Source: Parageobacillus caldoxylosilyticus NBRC 107762
GTDB taxonomy: Bacteria; Bacillota; Bacilli; Bacillales; Anoxybacillaceae
DNA: 42,113 nt
Assembly (NCBI RefSeq): GCF_000632715.1
Contig: NZ_BAWO01000056.1
Span: 1-42,113 of the forward strand
Direction: 5' to 3'
A program made the position numbers and the translations under genes. How positions within the stretch are numbered: position 1 is the stretch's first letter; every line of letters starts with the position of its first letter. This document shows, in pieces, positions 1 through 6,814 of this stretch. Below the pieces are notes generated by a model, which was not told where the DNA came from, did no database searches, and was given only the letters and a program-made list of their open reading frames with translations.

Positions 1-26
1 ACACCCCTTCTTTTTATAGAGAGGCA

Positions 27-50
27 TTATTATCTTTTAAAAGATAATAA
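27..50. repeat. 24-bp perfect palindrome downstream of a toxin remnant
   Basis: The arms TTATTATCTTTT and AAAAGATAATAA meet with no loop, and flanking GG-C/G-CC bases extend the possible stem. It lies about 20 bp beyond the stop of the minus-strand RHS toxin remnant. It could act as a transcript-end hairpin, although no clear U-tract follows on the minus strand. Role inferred. Confidence 0.5.
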
Positions 51-68
51 CGCCCGAAAATAATATAA

Positions 69-724
69 CTAGAAAGGAAAACTTGTTACAACTTTACCGG
101 ATGGTTCCCTAATGACTCTTACTCTATTAGTAGGTTTCCCCCTAGTATCTGTTCCTACGGGTCTTTTAAATGTTTTTTCATGGATGGTTCTACCATATCT
201 ACCTGTTCTTACGGGCTTTGTCCTCGCAGTTGCTCTAGTGGTTCTCTTTAAAGTTCTATTACTTTTAAACTTACTTTTTGGTTTTTCCCATCTTTCATCT
301 TTTTATTAGATTTAGGACCGGGCTCCTCTTTAATATGGTCCCAGTCTATCTCCCCAAGTTTTTTTCCTAAATACCACGCTCCATAGGCCCCGACAACAGC
401 AGCAGTACCAATTAACATTACTTGTCCAACACCAGGAACAAAATAAAGCCCTACAGCATAAGCAAACTTCCCATCCGGATCCACCACCATCACCGGATTG
501 TTGTTCGCATACGTATATCCGTTTTGCGTGAGAATGTCATCCGCATCCCCCGGATCTGGATCCAAAGAAAGGAACACGCCATGCGTTGGATGATAGTACC
601 GTGCCGTCCGGTAATACCTACCCGTTTCCTCATCGTACAATATTCTATATATGTAAAGAAATTCTGTGCAACCAGTCTTTGTTCCTCCTATTGAAAAAAT
701 TACGCCACGACTGTGTTGTTTCAC
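69..724 (-). pseudogene. RHS-repeat core end plus C-terminal toxin tip (broken)
   Basis: C-terminal end of an RHS/YD-repeat polymorphic toxin, a secreted contact-dependent protein whose last part is a variable toxin. An open frame from a GTG at 724 to a stop at 248 carries the hallmark core end (YDEETGRYY, ARYYHPTHG, NNNPVMVVDPDG) from about 640 onward. A hydrophobic pre-toxin segment (GLYFVPGVGQ) and a basic tail follow. The tail continues convincingly in the -1 frame from 263 to a TAG at 69-71, ending in GKVVTSFP, which resembles the closing strand of BECR-type RNase toxins (inference). The switch is at TTTAAAA (269-263), either a one-base loss or a slippery site. The first 28 residues or so are not RHS; the bulk of the RHS protein is missing. 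A remnant or orphan CT cassette is most likely. Confidence 0.7.
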
Positions 725-791
725 TAGCGATGTCTTTATATTTCATCCCTTTTACATAATCTTTTTCAGCTTTAATGTGATCAGCCGCCAT
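645..791 (-). pseudogene. N-terminal scrap resembling a phage terminase small subunit
   Basis: A 48-residue frame starts with ATG behind a purine-rich RBS (GGAGGTGGCAGGTGG region) and reads KAEKDYVKGMKYKDIA near its start. That pattern is typical of the N-terminal helix-turn-helix of phage terminase small subunits. The expected continuation of that domain is lost after about residue 24. The frame closes at 645, just where RHS homology begins in another frame, so it looks like one side of a recombination junction. Family recognition is by eye from a short stretch. Confidence 0.35.
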
Positions 792-835
792 CTACACCAC
801 CTGCCACCTCCGACTATTTGTGTTTGTTTTGTACA

Positions 836-860
836 AAAGAAAAAGCACCACAATGGGTGC
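836..860 (-). terminator. Intrinsic terminator after the 974-1234 gene
   Basis: On the minus strand, GCACC and GGTGC form a stem with a 6-nt loop and are followed by TTTTTCTTTT. It lies about 115 bp past the stop of the small membrane protein gene. A second, weaker hairpin (AAGGAG/CTCCTT) sits between them at about 877-910. Confidence 0.6.
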
Positions 861-973
861 AGTAAATAACTATCAAAAGGAGAAAAGAATTTTGCCTCTC
901 TCCTCCTTCCATTAATACTTTTGTGAAAAGACTTTAAGACAAATAGTTTCATAGTTTTATACATTATTTGAAG

Positions 974-1234
974 TTATACAGGTATATCAAATATAACTAA
1001 TAAAAGGAAAATTAAACCTGCAGCTAGTGATACCATACCAAATAGAAAACCAATTGCAATACCAGAGAGTGGGTTTTCAATAAATATGTCAAATATTATT
1101 ATTAGAAAGGCTTGTAATTTTCCAAATCCTGATTTTTCTTGTTTGATTTCTTGTATAGCTTTATATACAGAAACAGTAGTCAAAATAATTCCTATACTTA
1201 AGAAACCAAATATTAGTAAATACAACCTCTTCAT
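974..1234 (-). CDS. Small two-helix membrane protein, possible immunity protein
   Basis: An 86-residue protein with a hydrophobic N-terminal helix (about residues 4-25), a charged middle (QEIKQEKSG) and a hydrophobic C-terminal half (about residues 42-85). It is therefore probably an inner-membrane protein. I do not recognise a family. It sits among RHS toxin tips, where small membrane proteins often serve as immunity factors against pore-forming or envelope-acting tips, but that role is inference from context. The purine-rich sequence (GAAAGG) directly abuts the ATG, leaving no normal RBS spacing, so the start is uncertain. It is AT-rich compared with the core genes, consistent with transfer. 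Confidence 0.55.
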   Translation of the reverse strand: MKRLYLLIFGFLSIGIILTTVSVYKAIQEIKQEKSGFGKLQAFLIIIFDIFIENPLSGIAIGFLFGMVSLAAGLIFLLLVIFDIPV

Positions 1235-1356
1235 CCTTTCATATACTTATTTTAAATCATATATACTTTTCCGGTACCGTCAAGAATTTTGTGTAATGTA
1301 AGATAGATAGGGTATCTCTGAAATGGATTTGAAATGGATAGGGAACCGGTTTCCTT

Positions 1357-1390
1357 CACACAGGAGACTGAATATTCAGTCTCCTGTGTG
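1357..1390. repeat. 34-bp perfect palindrome inside the IS256 left end
   Basis: The arms CACACAGGAGACTGAAT and ATTCAGTCTCCTGTGTG are perfectly complementary with no loop. The palindrome lies between the transposase stop codon (1433) and the element's left inverted repeat. It would fold as a very stable RNA hairpin at the end of the transposase transcript, or as a DNA cruciform. No strong U-tract follows on the minus strand. Confidence 0.8.
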
Positions 1391-1432
1391 GAAAGGGAGA
1401 ATTCCCTTATTTTGTTTATTTACAGTATTTGG

Positions 1433-2599
1433 TTAATGATAACGTTCTTCAAACATTCGCTCGAGGGCTTCCTGTGCTTCGGCAAATCCTCGTAACTTTC
1501 GTCCTGCCCATTTCTCATTAAAATCTTGAATGGTCAAATATACGACTTTTTCAGCGGCTTCTAAACTATTCAAACTGTTCATCGGCTTTAGACGTTTCCG
1601 AATCTCCTTGATCGTTCGTTCGATGGCATTGGTCGTATAAATCACACTTCGAATACTGCTTGGATAATCCATAAATGTAAGGAGGACATCCAACTCATTG
1701 GCCCAAGATTGGACTTCTCTTGGATACTTGCTCGACCATTTTGACTCAAACTGTTCAAACATCTCCAGTGCAATTTTTTTATTCGGAGATCGATAAATGA
1801 GTTTCAAATCTTCCGCCATTTCGAATTGGTCTTTTTTCCGAACACGATGGAGCGTGTTACGGACTTTGTGAACGACACAACGCTGTACATCAGCTTTCGG
1901 ATAAACGGCCTTAAAGGCTTCCTCCAGCCCCGGAAGACCATCGAATACGCCCAGAAGCACTTCCTTGACGCCTCTTTGGTAGAGCTGTTGAAGAATCTCC
2001 TGCCATCCATAGGCACTTTCCTGTCCTCCTATGAAAAAATCAAGAATTTCACGATACCCTTCTTCGTTGACCCCCAACACCACATAAATGACTTCTTTCT
2101 CCACGGTTTCGCGACGAAGTTTTACGTATAAACCATCCAAATATAAGACGGAATAACGCTTGTGCAGTGGACGAGTGTGCCATTTCTCGATGTCTTCCTT
2201 CACGACATCGGTAATACGACTGATCGTTGCAGGAGAATAGGCATTGCCTAGAATTCGTTCAATAAACTTGCCAATTTCACGCGTACTCATGCCACTTTGA
2301 TACATCCTGATGATGGCTTCCTCGAGCCAGCCGGTGTGGCGCTGGTAAGGAGCGAACAATTGGGTTTGAAATTCTCCGTTTCGGTCTCTAGGGACCAAAA
2401 GACCTTCAATCCGGCCATATTGCGTATCTAGATTTCGTTGATAGTAGCCGTTTCTCATATTCGATGTTCCGGCCTGCTCTATTTCGAGGAAATTCTTGAT
2501 TTCTTCCCGCATGATCAGTTCTAATTTTTCCTTTACAAACTGACGAATGACACTTTCCAGTTGATTTGCCCAGTCTACATTCGGTATACTTTTAGACAT
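1433..2599 (-). CDS. IS256-family (Mutator-type) transposase
   Basis: The 388-residue transposase catalyses movement of the surrounding IS256 element. The DDE triad is visible: D155 in YLDGLYVK, D220 in GVFDGLPG and E327 in TTNAIERT. The C-x2-H motif that follows the second Asp in this family is present (C241, H244). Length is normal for IS256 transposases, and no frameshift or stop interrupts it, so it may be active. The ATG at 2599 follows an AAAGGAG RBS with about 10 nt spacing. Confidence 0.93.
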   Translation of the reverse strand: MSKSIPNVDWANQLESVIRQFVKEKLELIMREEIKNFLEIEQAGTSNMRNGYYQRNLDTQYGRIEGLLVPRDRNGEFQTQLFAPYQRHTGWLEEAIIRMYQSGMSTREIGKFIERILGNAYSPATISRITDVVKEDIEKWHTRPLHKRYSVLYLDGLYVKLRRETVEKEVIYVVLGVNEEGYREILDFFIGGQESAYGWQEILQQLYQRGVKEVLLGVFDGLPGLEEAFKAVYPKADVQRCVVHKVRNTLHRVRKKDQFEMAEDLKLIYRSPNKKIALEMFEQFESKWSSKYPREVQSWANELDVLLTFMDYPSSIRSVIYTTNAIERTIKEIRKRLKPMNSLNSLEAAEKVVYLTIQDFNEKWAGRKLRGFAEAQEALERMFEERYH

Positions 2600-2744
2600 A
2601 GGTAGGGTTCTCCTTTCTCTGGAATGTTTTGGTCCAAATCAGAGAATACCCTACCTTTTTTCTTTTGATCTAGTAAAATGCTTTACACAAAATTTTATAC
2701 ATCATCACTTTTCCTAATTATTTACATTTATAATATTCAACATC

Positions 2745-3632
2745 CTATCTTTTTTTTCTCCAACTCTTATACTTACTTTTGTCCCAAACATAAGCTTTCC
2801 CAAATAAGTGTTTTCCATAAGCAGAAATTGCTCCTTTAGCTGCTCCTAAATGATAACCTATAACAGCTCCTCCTATAGTCCCCACTCTTGGAACTGTCTT
2901 TTTACCGACTAACCCTCCATAAGCTTTTCCTATTTTAATATAATTATAGAACGCGGACCATCCCGAACCTGCTAAACCACCATAAATTGCACCAGTTACC
3001 GCGCCTTTAGCAGCACTCTTACCAACTTCTTTATATACATACTTCTTTTTACTCCATCTTGTAAATTTCTTATCATACTTCTTTATATACTTATAAACTA
3101 TTGCATATTTCCCATTAGGATCAACATACATGACTGGGTTATTATTCGCATACGCATACCCATTCTACGTGAGGATATCGTCCACATCCCCTGGGTCTGG
3201 ATCCGAAGAAAGGAACACGCCATGCGTTGGATGATAGTACCGGGCGATCAGATAGTACAGACCCGTTTCTTTGTCATATTGGTATCCCGCATATCGGTAT
3301 GGGTTTTCGCCCGCCAAAGCGCCGGATTGGGAAAGAATGTTCCCCCCACGCATCGTATTGATAGCGGGCAACAATGTTTCCTTGTTCATCCGTCAGGGCG
3401 ATGACATCCCCATGCGCGTTATAGTGGTAAAAATACGTCTCATTGCCTTTTTTCATGGCAAGGAGTTGCCCGTTTTCTCCGTATATATATGATCTTACCA
3501 CATTTCCACTTGCATCGTTTTCATACAGAACGTTTAGGCTGTCGCCTTGGTAAGGTAGTTCGTAATGATACCATTCACATTCTTTTGGATGCGCCGGCCG
3601 TCTTCGTCATACTTGTACGTCACAAATGGCGT
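2745..3632 (-). pseudogene. RHS/YD-repeat toxin C-terminal region, multiply broken
   Basis: Remnant of an RHS polymorphic toxin. Reading from about 3632 down gives TYKYDEDGRRIQKNVNG, then YQGDSLNVLYE, RSYIYGENGQLLA, HYNAHGDVIALTD, ARYQYDAWG, NPYRYAGYQYDKETGLYY and the hallmark ARYYHPTHGVFLSSDPDP. NNNPVMYVDPNGK and a Lys-rich, Gly/Ala-rich tip follow, ending at 2745. At least three lesions are visible. One is a one-base loss near 3568 (CTTAC where CATTAC is expected). Another is one extra C in the run at 3342-3347. The third is an in-frame TAG at 3165-3167, where the other RHS copy in this window has CAA. The last 128 codons (3131-2745) are open. Homology ends near 3632, where IS21-type sequence begins. 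Confidence 0.8.
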
Positions 3633-3863
3633 ACATTCAAGAGTTAATAGAGATGGAGTAATTCTCTCGCTGTAGTAATCGGAATAAGGGGAGAAAAAGT
3701 TGCGAAAAAAATTTCAAAAGGCAAGGAGAAAGCGAAGGTGAGCTTTTGGGAGATAAAAATGGTAGTAACTGATGATTTTTCAGCTGTTTATTGTTGATGA
3801 AAATTATAAAATTGGACATCTTTTTCAAACTGAAATTATAAAATTGGATGATTTTGGTGTACA
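3631..3863 (+). mobile_element. Truncated end of an IS21-family element
   Basis: Two 16-bp direct copies of AAATTATAAAATTGGA (3801-3816 and 3833-3848) lie 32 bp apart just inside a CA terminus at 3862-3863. Read from the other strand the end begins TGTACACCAAAATC. Multiple short terminal repeats and TG...CA ends are typical of IS21-family elements, and this AT-rich sequence resembles IS5376-type ends as I remember them. No istA or istB gene remains, so it is a remnant. It adjoins the upstream limit of the RHS remnant. Confidence 0.5.
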
Positions 3864-3951
3864 ATAAAACGAAAAAAAATATCTTGCAGGAGTTTCGTGG
3901 GTTATGTGTATAGATTGTTGCTCTTGTGGTTTATTCGCCACTCCACCCTTT

Positions 3952-3992
3952 CTAAAAAAGAAACCTTGAAAGGCTTATAGCCAATCAAGGTT
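3952..3992 (-). terminator. Intrinsic terminator of the toxin-immunity pair
   Basis: AACCTTGA and TCAAGGTT, with an inner GGC/GCC pair, form a hairpin. On the minus strand it is followed by TTTCTTTTTT. It lies about 40 bp after the stop of the immunity-like gene. A T-rich tract also follows on the plus side, so it may work in both directions. Confidence 0.75.
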
Positions 3993-4032
3993 CTCTTTGT
4001 TTTATTTTTGTGCCCGGGATAAGCATCTACAT

Positions 4033-4662
4033 TTACTTAACGCCGTTAGAATAATTTAAGAAAAGAGTATCAGCAATTTCTTGTGAAAGTTGTTGATTTA
4101 CAAAATTGAGTTCCACCCACGATAAAACTGTTTTATCAAAAGAACGCCAAGTTTTTAAAATCTGCAATAAACCCGTACCATTGTTTACATCTTGAATCCC
4201 TAAAACACAAACCCCATAACTTCTTTCTCCCCATATTGCCCATTTCATTGAAGGAGGTAGCCAAATAACGGTATAAGAATTGTATAGCACCGCATCCGCC
4301 GGGCTTTCCTCAGGGCCTAATTCAAGAACATCTAAATATTCATCAGGTGATAAATTGACAGGGAGTTTCATCCAATTATAATAATTAAACTCTTTATAAA
4401 AATATTCTACTGGATTAGGATCTAACACTGCGGTAAGGACATAATCATCTTTCGTTTCTTTAGATAATTGTTGGATTGTGCTCCAAAAATCTTCGTCCAT
4501 TGCCCAGTCAAACTCTTCAAACAAAAAATAATTGAATTGTTCTCGGAATACCTGTTTAGGCAATCTATTTTCTAAATAAAACGCATCACTAGCCATTTCT
4601 ATTAACTTATTAAATTCCTTTTTGTCCCTAACAAATAAAGCTTCTAAATTCACTGAAATCAC
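4033..4662 (-). CDS. Probable immunity protein for the adjacent toxin tip
   Basis: A 209-residue soluble protein, rich in acidic and aromatic residues (EEFDWAMDEDFW, EYFYKEFNYYNW), with no signal peptide or membrane segment. I do not recognise a named family. Its position is the evidence for function: the toxin tip's TAG (4666-4664) and this gene's GTG (4662) are separated by one base, the usual tight coupling of polymorphic toxin and immunity genes. The RBS is weak (AGG next to the start), so translation probably depends on coupling. The downstream terminator ends the unit. An acidic protein that binds and neutralises a basic RNase-like tip would fit, but this is inference. Confidence 0.6.
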   Translation of the reverse strand: MISVNLEALFVRDKKEFNKLIEMASDAFYLENRLPKQVFREQFNYFLFEEFDWAMDEDFWSTIQQLSKETKDDYVLTAVLDPNPVEYFYKEFNYYNWMKLPVNLSPDEYLDVLELGPEESPADAVLYNSYTVIWLPPSMKWAIWGERSYGVCVLGIQDVNNGTGLLQILKTWRSFDKTVLSWVELNFVNQQLSQEIADTLFLNYSNGVK

Positions 4663-4663
4663 C

Positions 4664-4906
4664 CTATTTTAACCTAATTTTTAAAGTCATTCTTTTACTC
4701 CCTTTTGGATAAAAGTCAGCAGTTGAACCGCCTGTGGATTTAGCACCGTCACGAAGAACATATTTTGCGCCATCTTTTGTCAGTATTATTGTTTTTCCGT
4801 CTTTAGATATTGATTTTTTCCACCCATCTCTAAGTAGATTTTTTTCGAACTCTGCTTTAGATATATTAGTCGCTCTGTTAACATAACGGCTACCAGGTTT
4901 AGTCAC
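4664..4906 (-). CDS. Polymorphic toxin C-terminal tip (fragment)
   Basis: The open stretch encodes 80 residues ending in STADFYPKGSKRMTLKIRL. I recognise the pattern (NRATNIS..EFEKNL, SKDG..ILTKDG..Y.LRD, KSTGG.TADFY, LKIRL) as a recurrent C-terminal domain of RHS and other polymorphic toxins in Firmicutes. Its activity is unknown to me; a small nuclease fold is possible. The apparent GTG start at 4906 is not a real gene start: the frame continues upstream as CKACKYEDVTKPGSRYVN until a one-base frameshift near 4948-4952. This is a toxin tip that has lost its delivery part. It precedes its likely immunity gene by one base. Confidence 0.6.
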   Translation of the reverse strand: MTKPGSRYVNRATNISKAEFEKNLLRDGWKKSISKDGKTIILTKDGAKYVLRDGAKSTGGSTADFYPKGSKRMTLKIRLK

Positions 4907-5050
4907 ATCTTCATATTTACAAGCTTTACATGTATCCTTGCTTTTTAAACTTTTTCTTAACTTTCTTTATTGCCTTTGACAAAAATTTAAATGCTTTGGA
5001 ACCTAATTTGAATAACCAGGATACAATAATCCTATATTCTCTATCTGGAT
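4907..5050 (-). pseudogene. Upstream, frameshifted part of the same RHS toxin
   Basis: From about 5050 downward a frame reads ADPDREYRIIVSWLFKLG, then SKAFKFLSKAIKKVKKKF. This corresponds to the VDP.G core end and the Lys-rich linker seen before RHS tips. It runs into a stop after GYM, while the tip continues in the next frame (KSKDTCKACKYED). Removing one A from the AAAAA run (about 4948-4952) would join them. RHS homology stops abruptly at a GGATC near 5047-5051, where an IS4-type transposase end begins on the opposite strand. Confidence 0.55.
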
Positions 5051-5144
5051 CGGCAAAAATGCGGTATATAACCAACTATTTGCCGCTTTAATTACGTATG
5101 TGCTGTTGAAATGGCTGTATGACCAAACGGAGAAAATGCAATGA
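5049..5144 (+). pseudogene. C-terminal 31 codons of an IS4-family transposase
   Basis: The plus strand reads IGKNAVYNQLFAALITYVLL and continues KWLYDQTEKMQ to a TGA at 5142-5144. The NAVYNQ.F.ALI.Y.LL pattern is the conserved C-terminal end of IS4/IS231-type transposases. The rest of the gene is absent and RHS sequence begins directly upstream on the other strand, so this is a scar of an insertion or deletion. Confidence 0.6.
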
Positions 5145-5341
5145 TAGAGATTGTAATTTTACTTACAGGATTGTGCTTTATGTTTATATTTTTTGGAAGT
5201 TCACCCATCCTGAAACAACGAGATGAATACAGCAAAAAGAACCCAACAGATGATTCTACCTACCACCCTATTAAATACCCAACTCCTGTAATGAACCTCT
5301 TCCACCTACACTCCGTTAAGAGGTGGGAGACTTCTCAGTAA
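5141..5341 (+). CDS. Hypothetical 66-residue ORF with one membrane helix
   Basis: An ATG overlapping the transposase-remnant stop opens a 66-residue frame. It has a hydrophobic N-terminus (IVILLTGLCFMFIFF, about residues 4-18) and a hydrophilic tail ending in HSVKRWETSQ. The tail coincides with a hairpin (CACCT...AGGTG) resembling the TnpB-like remnant at 6183-6308, which ends CRWETHSLE. It is probably a chance frame across IS debris rather than a functional gene. No good RBS is visible. Confidence 0.25.
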   Translation: MIEIVILLTGLCFMFIFFGSSPILKQRDEYSKKNPTDDSTYHPIKYPTPVMNLFHLHSVKRWETSQ

Positions 5342-5442
5342 ATATGTTAAACGCTGAAATGTATAAAACACCGGTTTCGGAGTATAATCATCCCTTGACA
5401 ACTAATGAAATTGCATTGTGATTCGCATCACGATAAACTAAC

Positions 5443-5565
5443 TTTAGTAAATAAATATTTTTTATAAGCCTGAAAAATATTTAATTAATATTTACTTTTA
5501 TTTCCAACCATATAGCCAAAACACATATAATTATTCACTAAAATCTAAATAATTGTTTACTAAAT
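5443..5565 (+). promoter_or_regulatory. AT-rich upstream region of the MarR gene with inverted 9-mers
   Basis: TTTAGTAAA (5443) and its inverse TTTACTAAA (5556), plus TTCACTAAAA (about 5534), lie in the leader of the MarR-type gene. An AT-rich imperfect inverted repeat lies between them. They may be autoregulatory operator half-sites. A TTGACA at about 5395 is a possible -35 without a clear -10. Inference only. Confidence 0.25.
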
Positions 5566-5602
5566 GTCATGCGTTTTTGAAAAAAGGAAAGGATGTATAC
5601 AA

Positions 5603-6058
5603 ATGACACGGATTCAAAAAGTCGCCGAAAGCTTTGCTCAACTTCTTCCTCTGTTTGATAACAAAGTTTTCAAACCGATCATCCAGGCTACCCCGATTCC
5701 GAAAAAAAAATCGGATTTAACTCATTTGCAGTTTCACATTTTGGAAACTTTGTTCCATGCAAAGACAGGGATCTCGATGACGGAGTTGGCCCAACACTTG
5801 AGAATTTCCAAACAGCAGTTGACCCCTCTAATTCGAAAATTGGAGGAAAAAGATTATGTGGTAAAAATGCAAGATTCTACTGATCGGCGAGTTGTTATAC
5901 TCATGCTGACTGAAAAGGGGAAAGACATCGTAAAAAAGCGCTGGGAGGAAATTTATCATCTATTTTGTGACAAGTTAGGGAAACTCAGCGAGGATGACTT
6001 GATAGACTTGGACTATGCGATCACCAAAATGATTCGAATTATGGGCAAGCTCGAGTAA
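5603..6058 (+). CDS. MarR-family transcriptional regulator
   Basis: A 151-residue winged-helix DNA-binding protein. The recognition region is clear: LTHLQFHILETLF, then MTELAQHLRISKQQLTPLIRKLEE, then the wing with D-x-R-R-V (STDRRVVILMLTEKG). Flanking helices would form the MarR dimer. The ATG at 5603 is preferred over the upstream in-frame ATG at 5564 because GGAAAGGA lies 7-10 nt before it. The gene stands alone between IS fragments with no obvious divergent target, so its regulon is unknown; it may sense a phenolic or stress ligand as relatives do. No proof of function. Confidence 0.85.
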   Translation: MTRIQKVAESFAQLLPLFDNKVFKPIIQATPIPKKKSDLTHLQFHILETLFHAKTGISMTELAQHLRISKQQLTPLIRKLEEKDYVVKMQDSTDRRVVILMLTEKGKDIVKKRWEEIYHLFCDKLGKLSEDDLIDLDYAITKMIRIMGKLE

Positions 6059-6182
6059 GTCTTATTTCTGAACGGCGTATGTACAGAAACAGCGGAAGCC
6101 AAAACGTACAAATCTATCTCAAAAATAAAGAGATTAGAGTTCCTTTGCAAATTGGACGAAAGTGAGAAAGGAATGGATGTGA

Positions 6183-6308
6183 AGAAGGAATCTGAGTGCT
6201 AAAAATCTGCCAAATGAACCTTGGGAACTGCCAAGCTCGCTGGATGAAGGAGAAACCGGTCTCCCGCCTCTACATAAATGCAGGTGGGAGACTCATTCAT
6301 TGGAATGA
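6183..6308 (+). pseudogene. TnpB-like transposase tail with terminal hairpin
   Basis: The plus-strand frame reads AKNLPNEPWELPSSLDEGE, then [17 protein letters not shown], to a TGA at 6306-6308. This looks like the C-terminal tail of IS200/IS605-type OrfB/TnpB proteins that runs into the element's right end. GTCTCCC-CCT (about 6270) and AGG-GGGAGAC (6282-6292) form a strong hairpin, as found at such ends. Upstream frames (6060-6180) look like further decayed coding sequence. The remnant overlaps the 3' end of yvoF and marks the left edge of the conserved chromosome. Confidence 0.4.
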
Positions 6309-6811
6309 CCTTTTCTTCGCTCCATCTCTTCTTTTGTATAAATGATTCGCATCGGATTGCCGGCGACAAACGCTCCGGCTGGGACATCTTTATGGACGAC
6401 CGTGCCGGCGGCGACGACGGCGCGGTCGCCGATGACCACTCCGGGAAGCACCGTCGAGTTGGCGCCAATCATCACTTCATCTCCGATAATCACATCGCCA
6501 AGGCGGTATTCATCAATTAAGTATTCATGCGCCAAAATCGTCGTATTGTAGCCAATGATGCAATTGCGGCCGATTTGAATTTTTTCCGGAAACATAATAT
6601 CCGGCATGACCATAAAGGCAAGCGCCGTTTTTTCGCCGATTTTCATGCGCAAAAACGTGCGGTACAGCCAGTTTTTCACCGCTAAAAACGGCGTGTAGCG
6701 GCCGATTTGAATGACGATCACGTTTTTGAGCACTTTCCAAAACGACACGGTTTTATAAATTTGCCATAGAGAATTTGCTCCTGATACCGGATATTTTGTC
6801 GTCCGTCTCAC
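6293..6811 (-). CDS. yvoF: Hexapeptide-repeat acyltransferase (YvoF-like)
   Basis: A 172-residue left-handed beta-helix acyltransferase. Hexapeptide repeats run from about residue 70 ([19 protein letters not shown]) to 160 ([31 protein letters not shown], read in pieces), closing with GNPMRIIY. Such enzymes transfer acetyl groups from acetyl-CoA to sugars or similar acceptors; the substrate here is unknown. It is last in the hprK-lgt-yvoD-ppaX-yvoF operon, as in B. subtilis. Its GTG start follows the ppaX stop after 3 bases, with GGAGTGG about 10 nt upstream. Confidence 0.85.
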   Translation of the reverse strand: MRRTTKYPVSGANSLWQIYKTVSFWKVLKNVIVIQIGRYTPFLAVKNWLYRTFLRMKIGEKTALAFMVMPDIMFPEKIQIGRNCIIGYNTTILAHEYLIDEYRLGDVIIGDEVMIGANSTVLPGVVIGDRAVVAAGTVVHKDVPAGAFVAGNPMRIIYTKEEMERRKGHSNE

Positions 6812-6814
6812 CTA

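Larger units (their letters stand above)
1285..2694 (-). mobile_element. IS256-family insertion sequence, apparently complete
   Basis: A full-length Mutator-type transposase gene is flanked by terminal inverted repeats. The left end AATTTTGTGTAA (1285-1296) is matched by TTACACAAAATT at the right end (2683-2694). Inside these, both ends carry a related TAGGGTAT(T)CTCTGA motif (about 1307-1321 and, inverted, about 2640-2656). I could not find a convincing 8-bp target duplication, so the outer limits are good to a few bases only. The element separates two fragments of the RHS/toxin region. Confidence 0.75.

Noticed and set aside
112-309. 65-codon Leu/Val-rich plus-strand frame
   Set aside because: It is the reverse of the Lys/Arg/Thr-rich toxin tip on the minus strand, which has the more natural composition.
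3801-3848. Direct repeats considered as a CRISPR array
   Set aside because: Only two 16-bp copies with a 16-bp gap; this is the terminal-repeat layout of an IS end, and no cas genes are present.
3637-3864. 75-codon minus-strand frame
   Set aside because: It runs through the IS21-type terminal repeats and is Phe/Leu/Ser/Asn low-complexity, as expected from AT-rich non-coding DNA.
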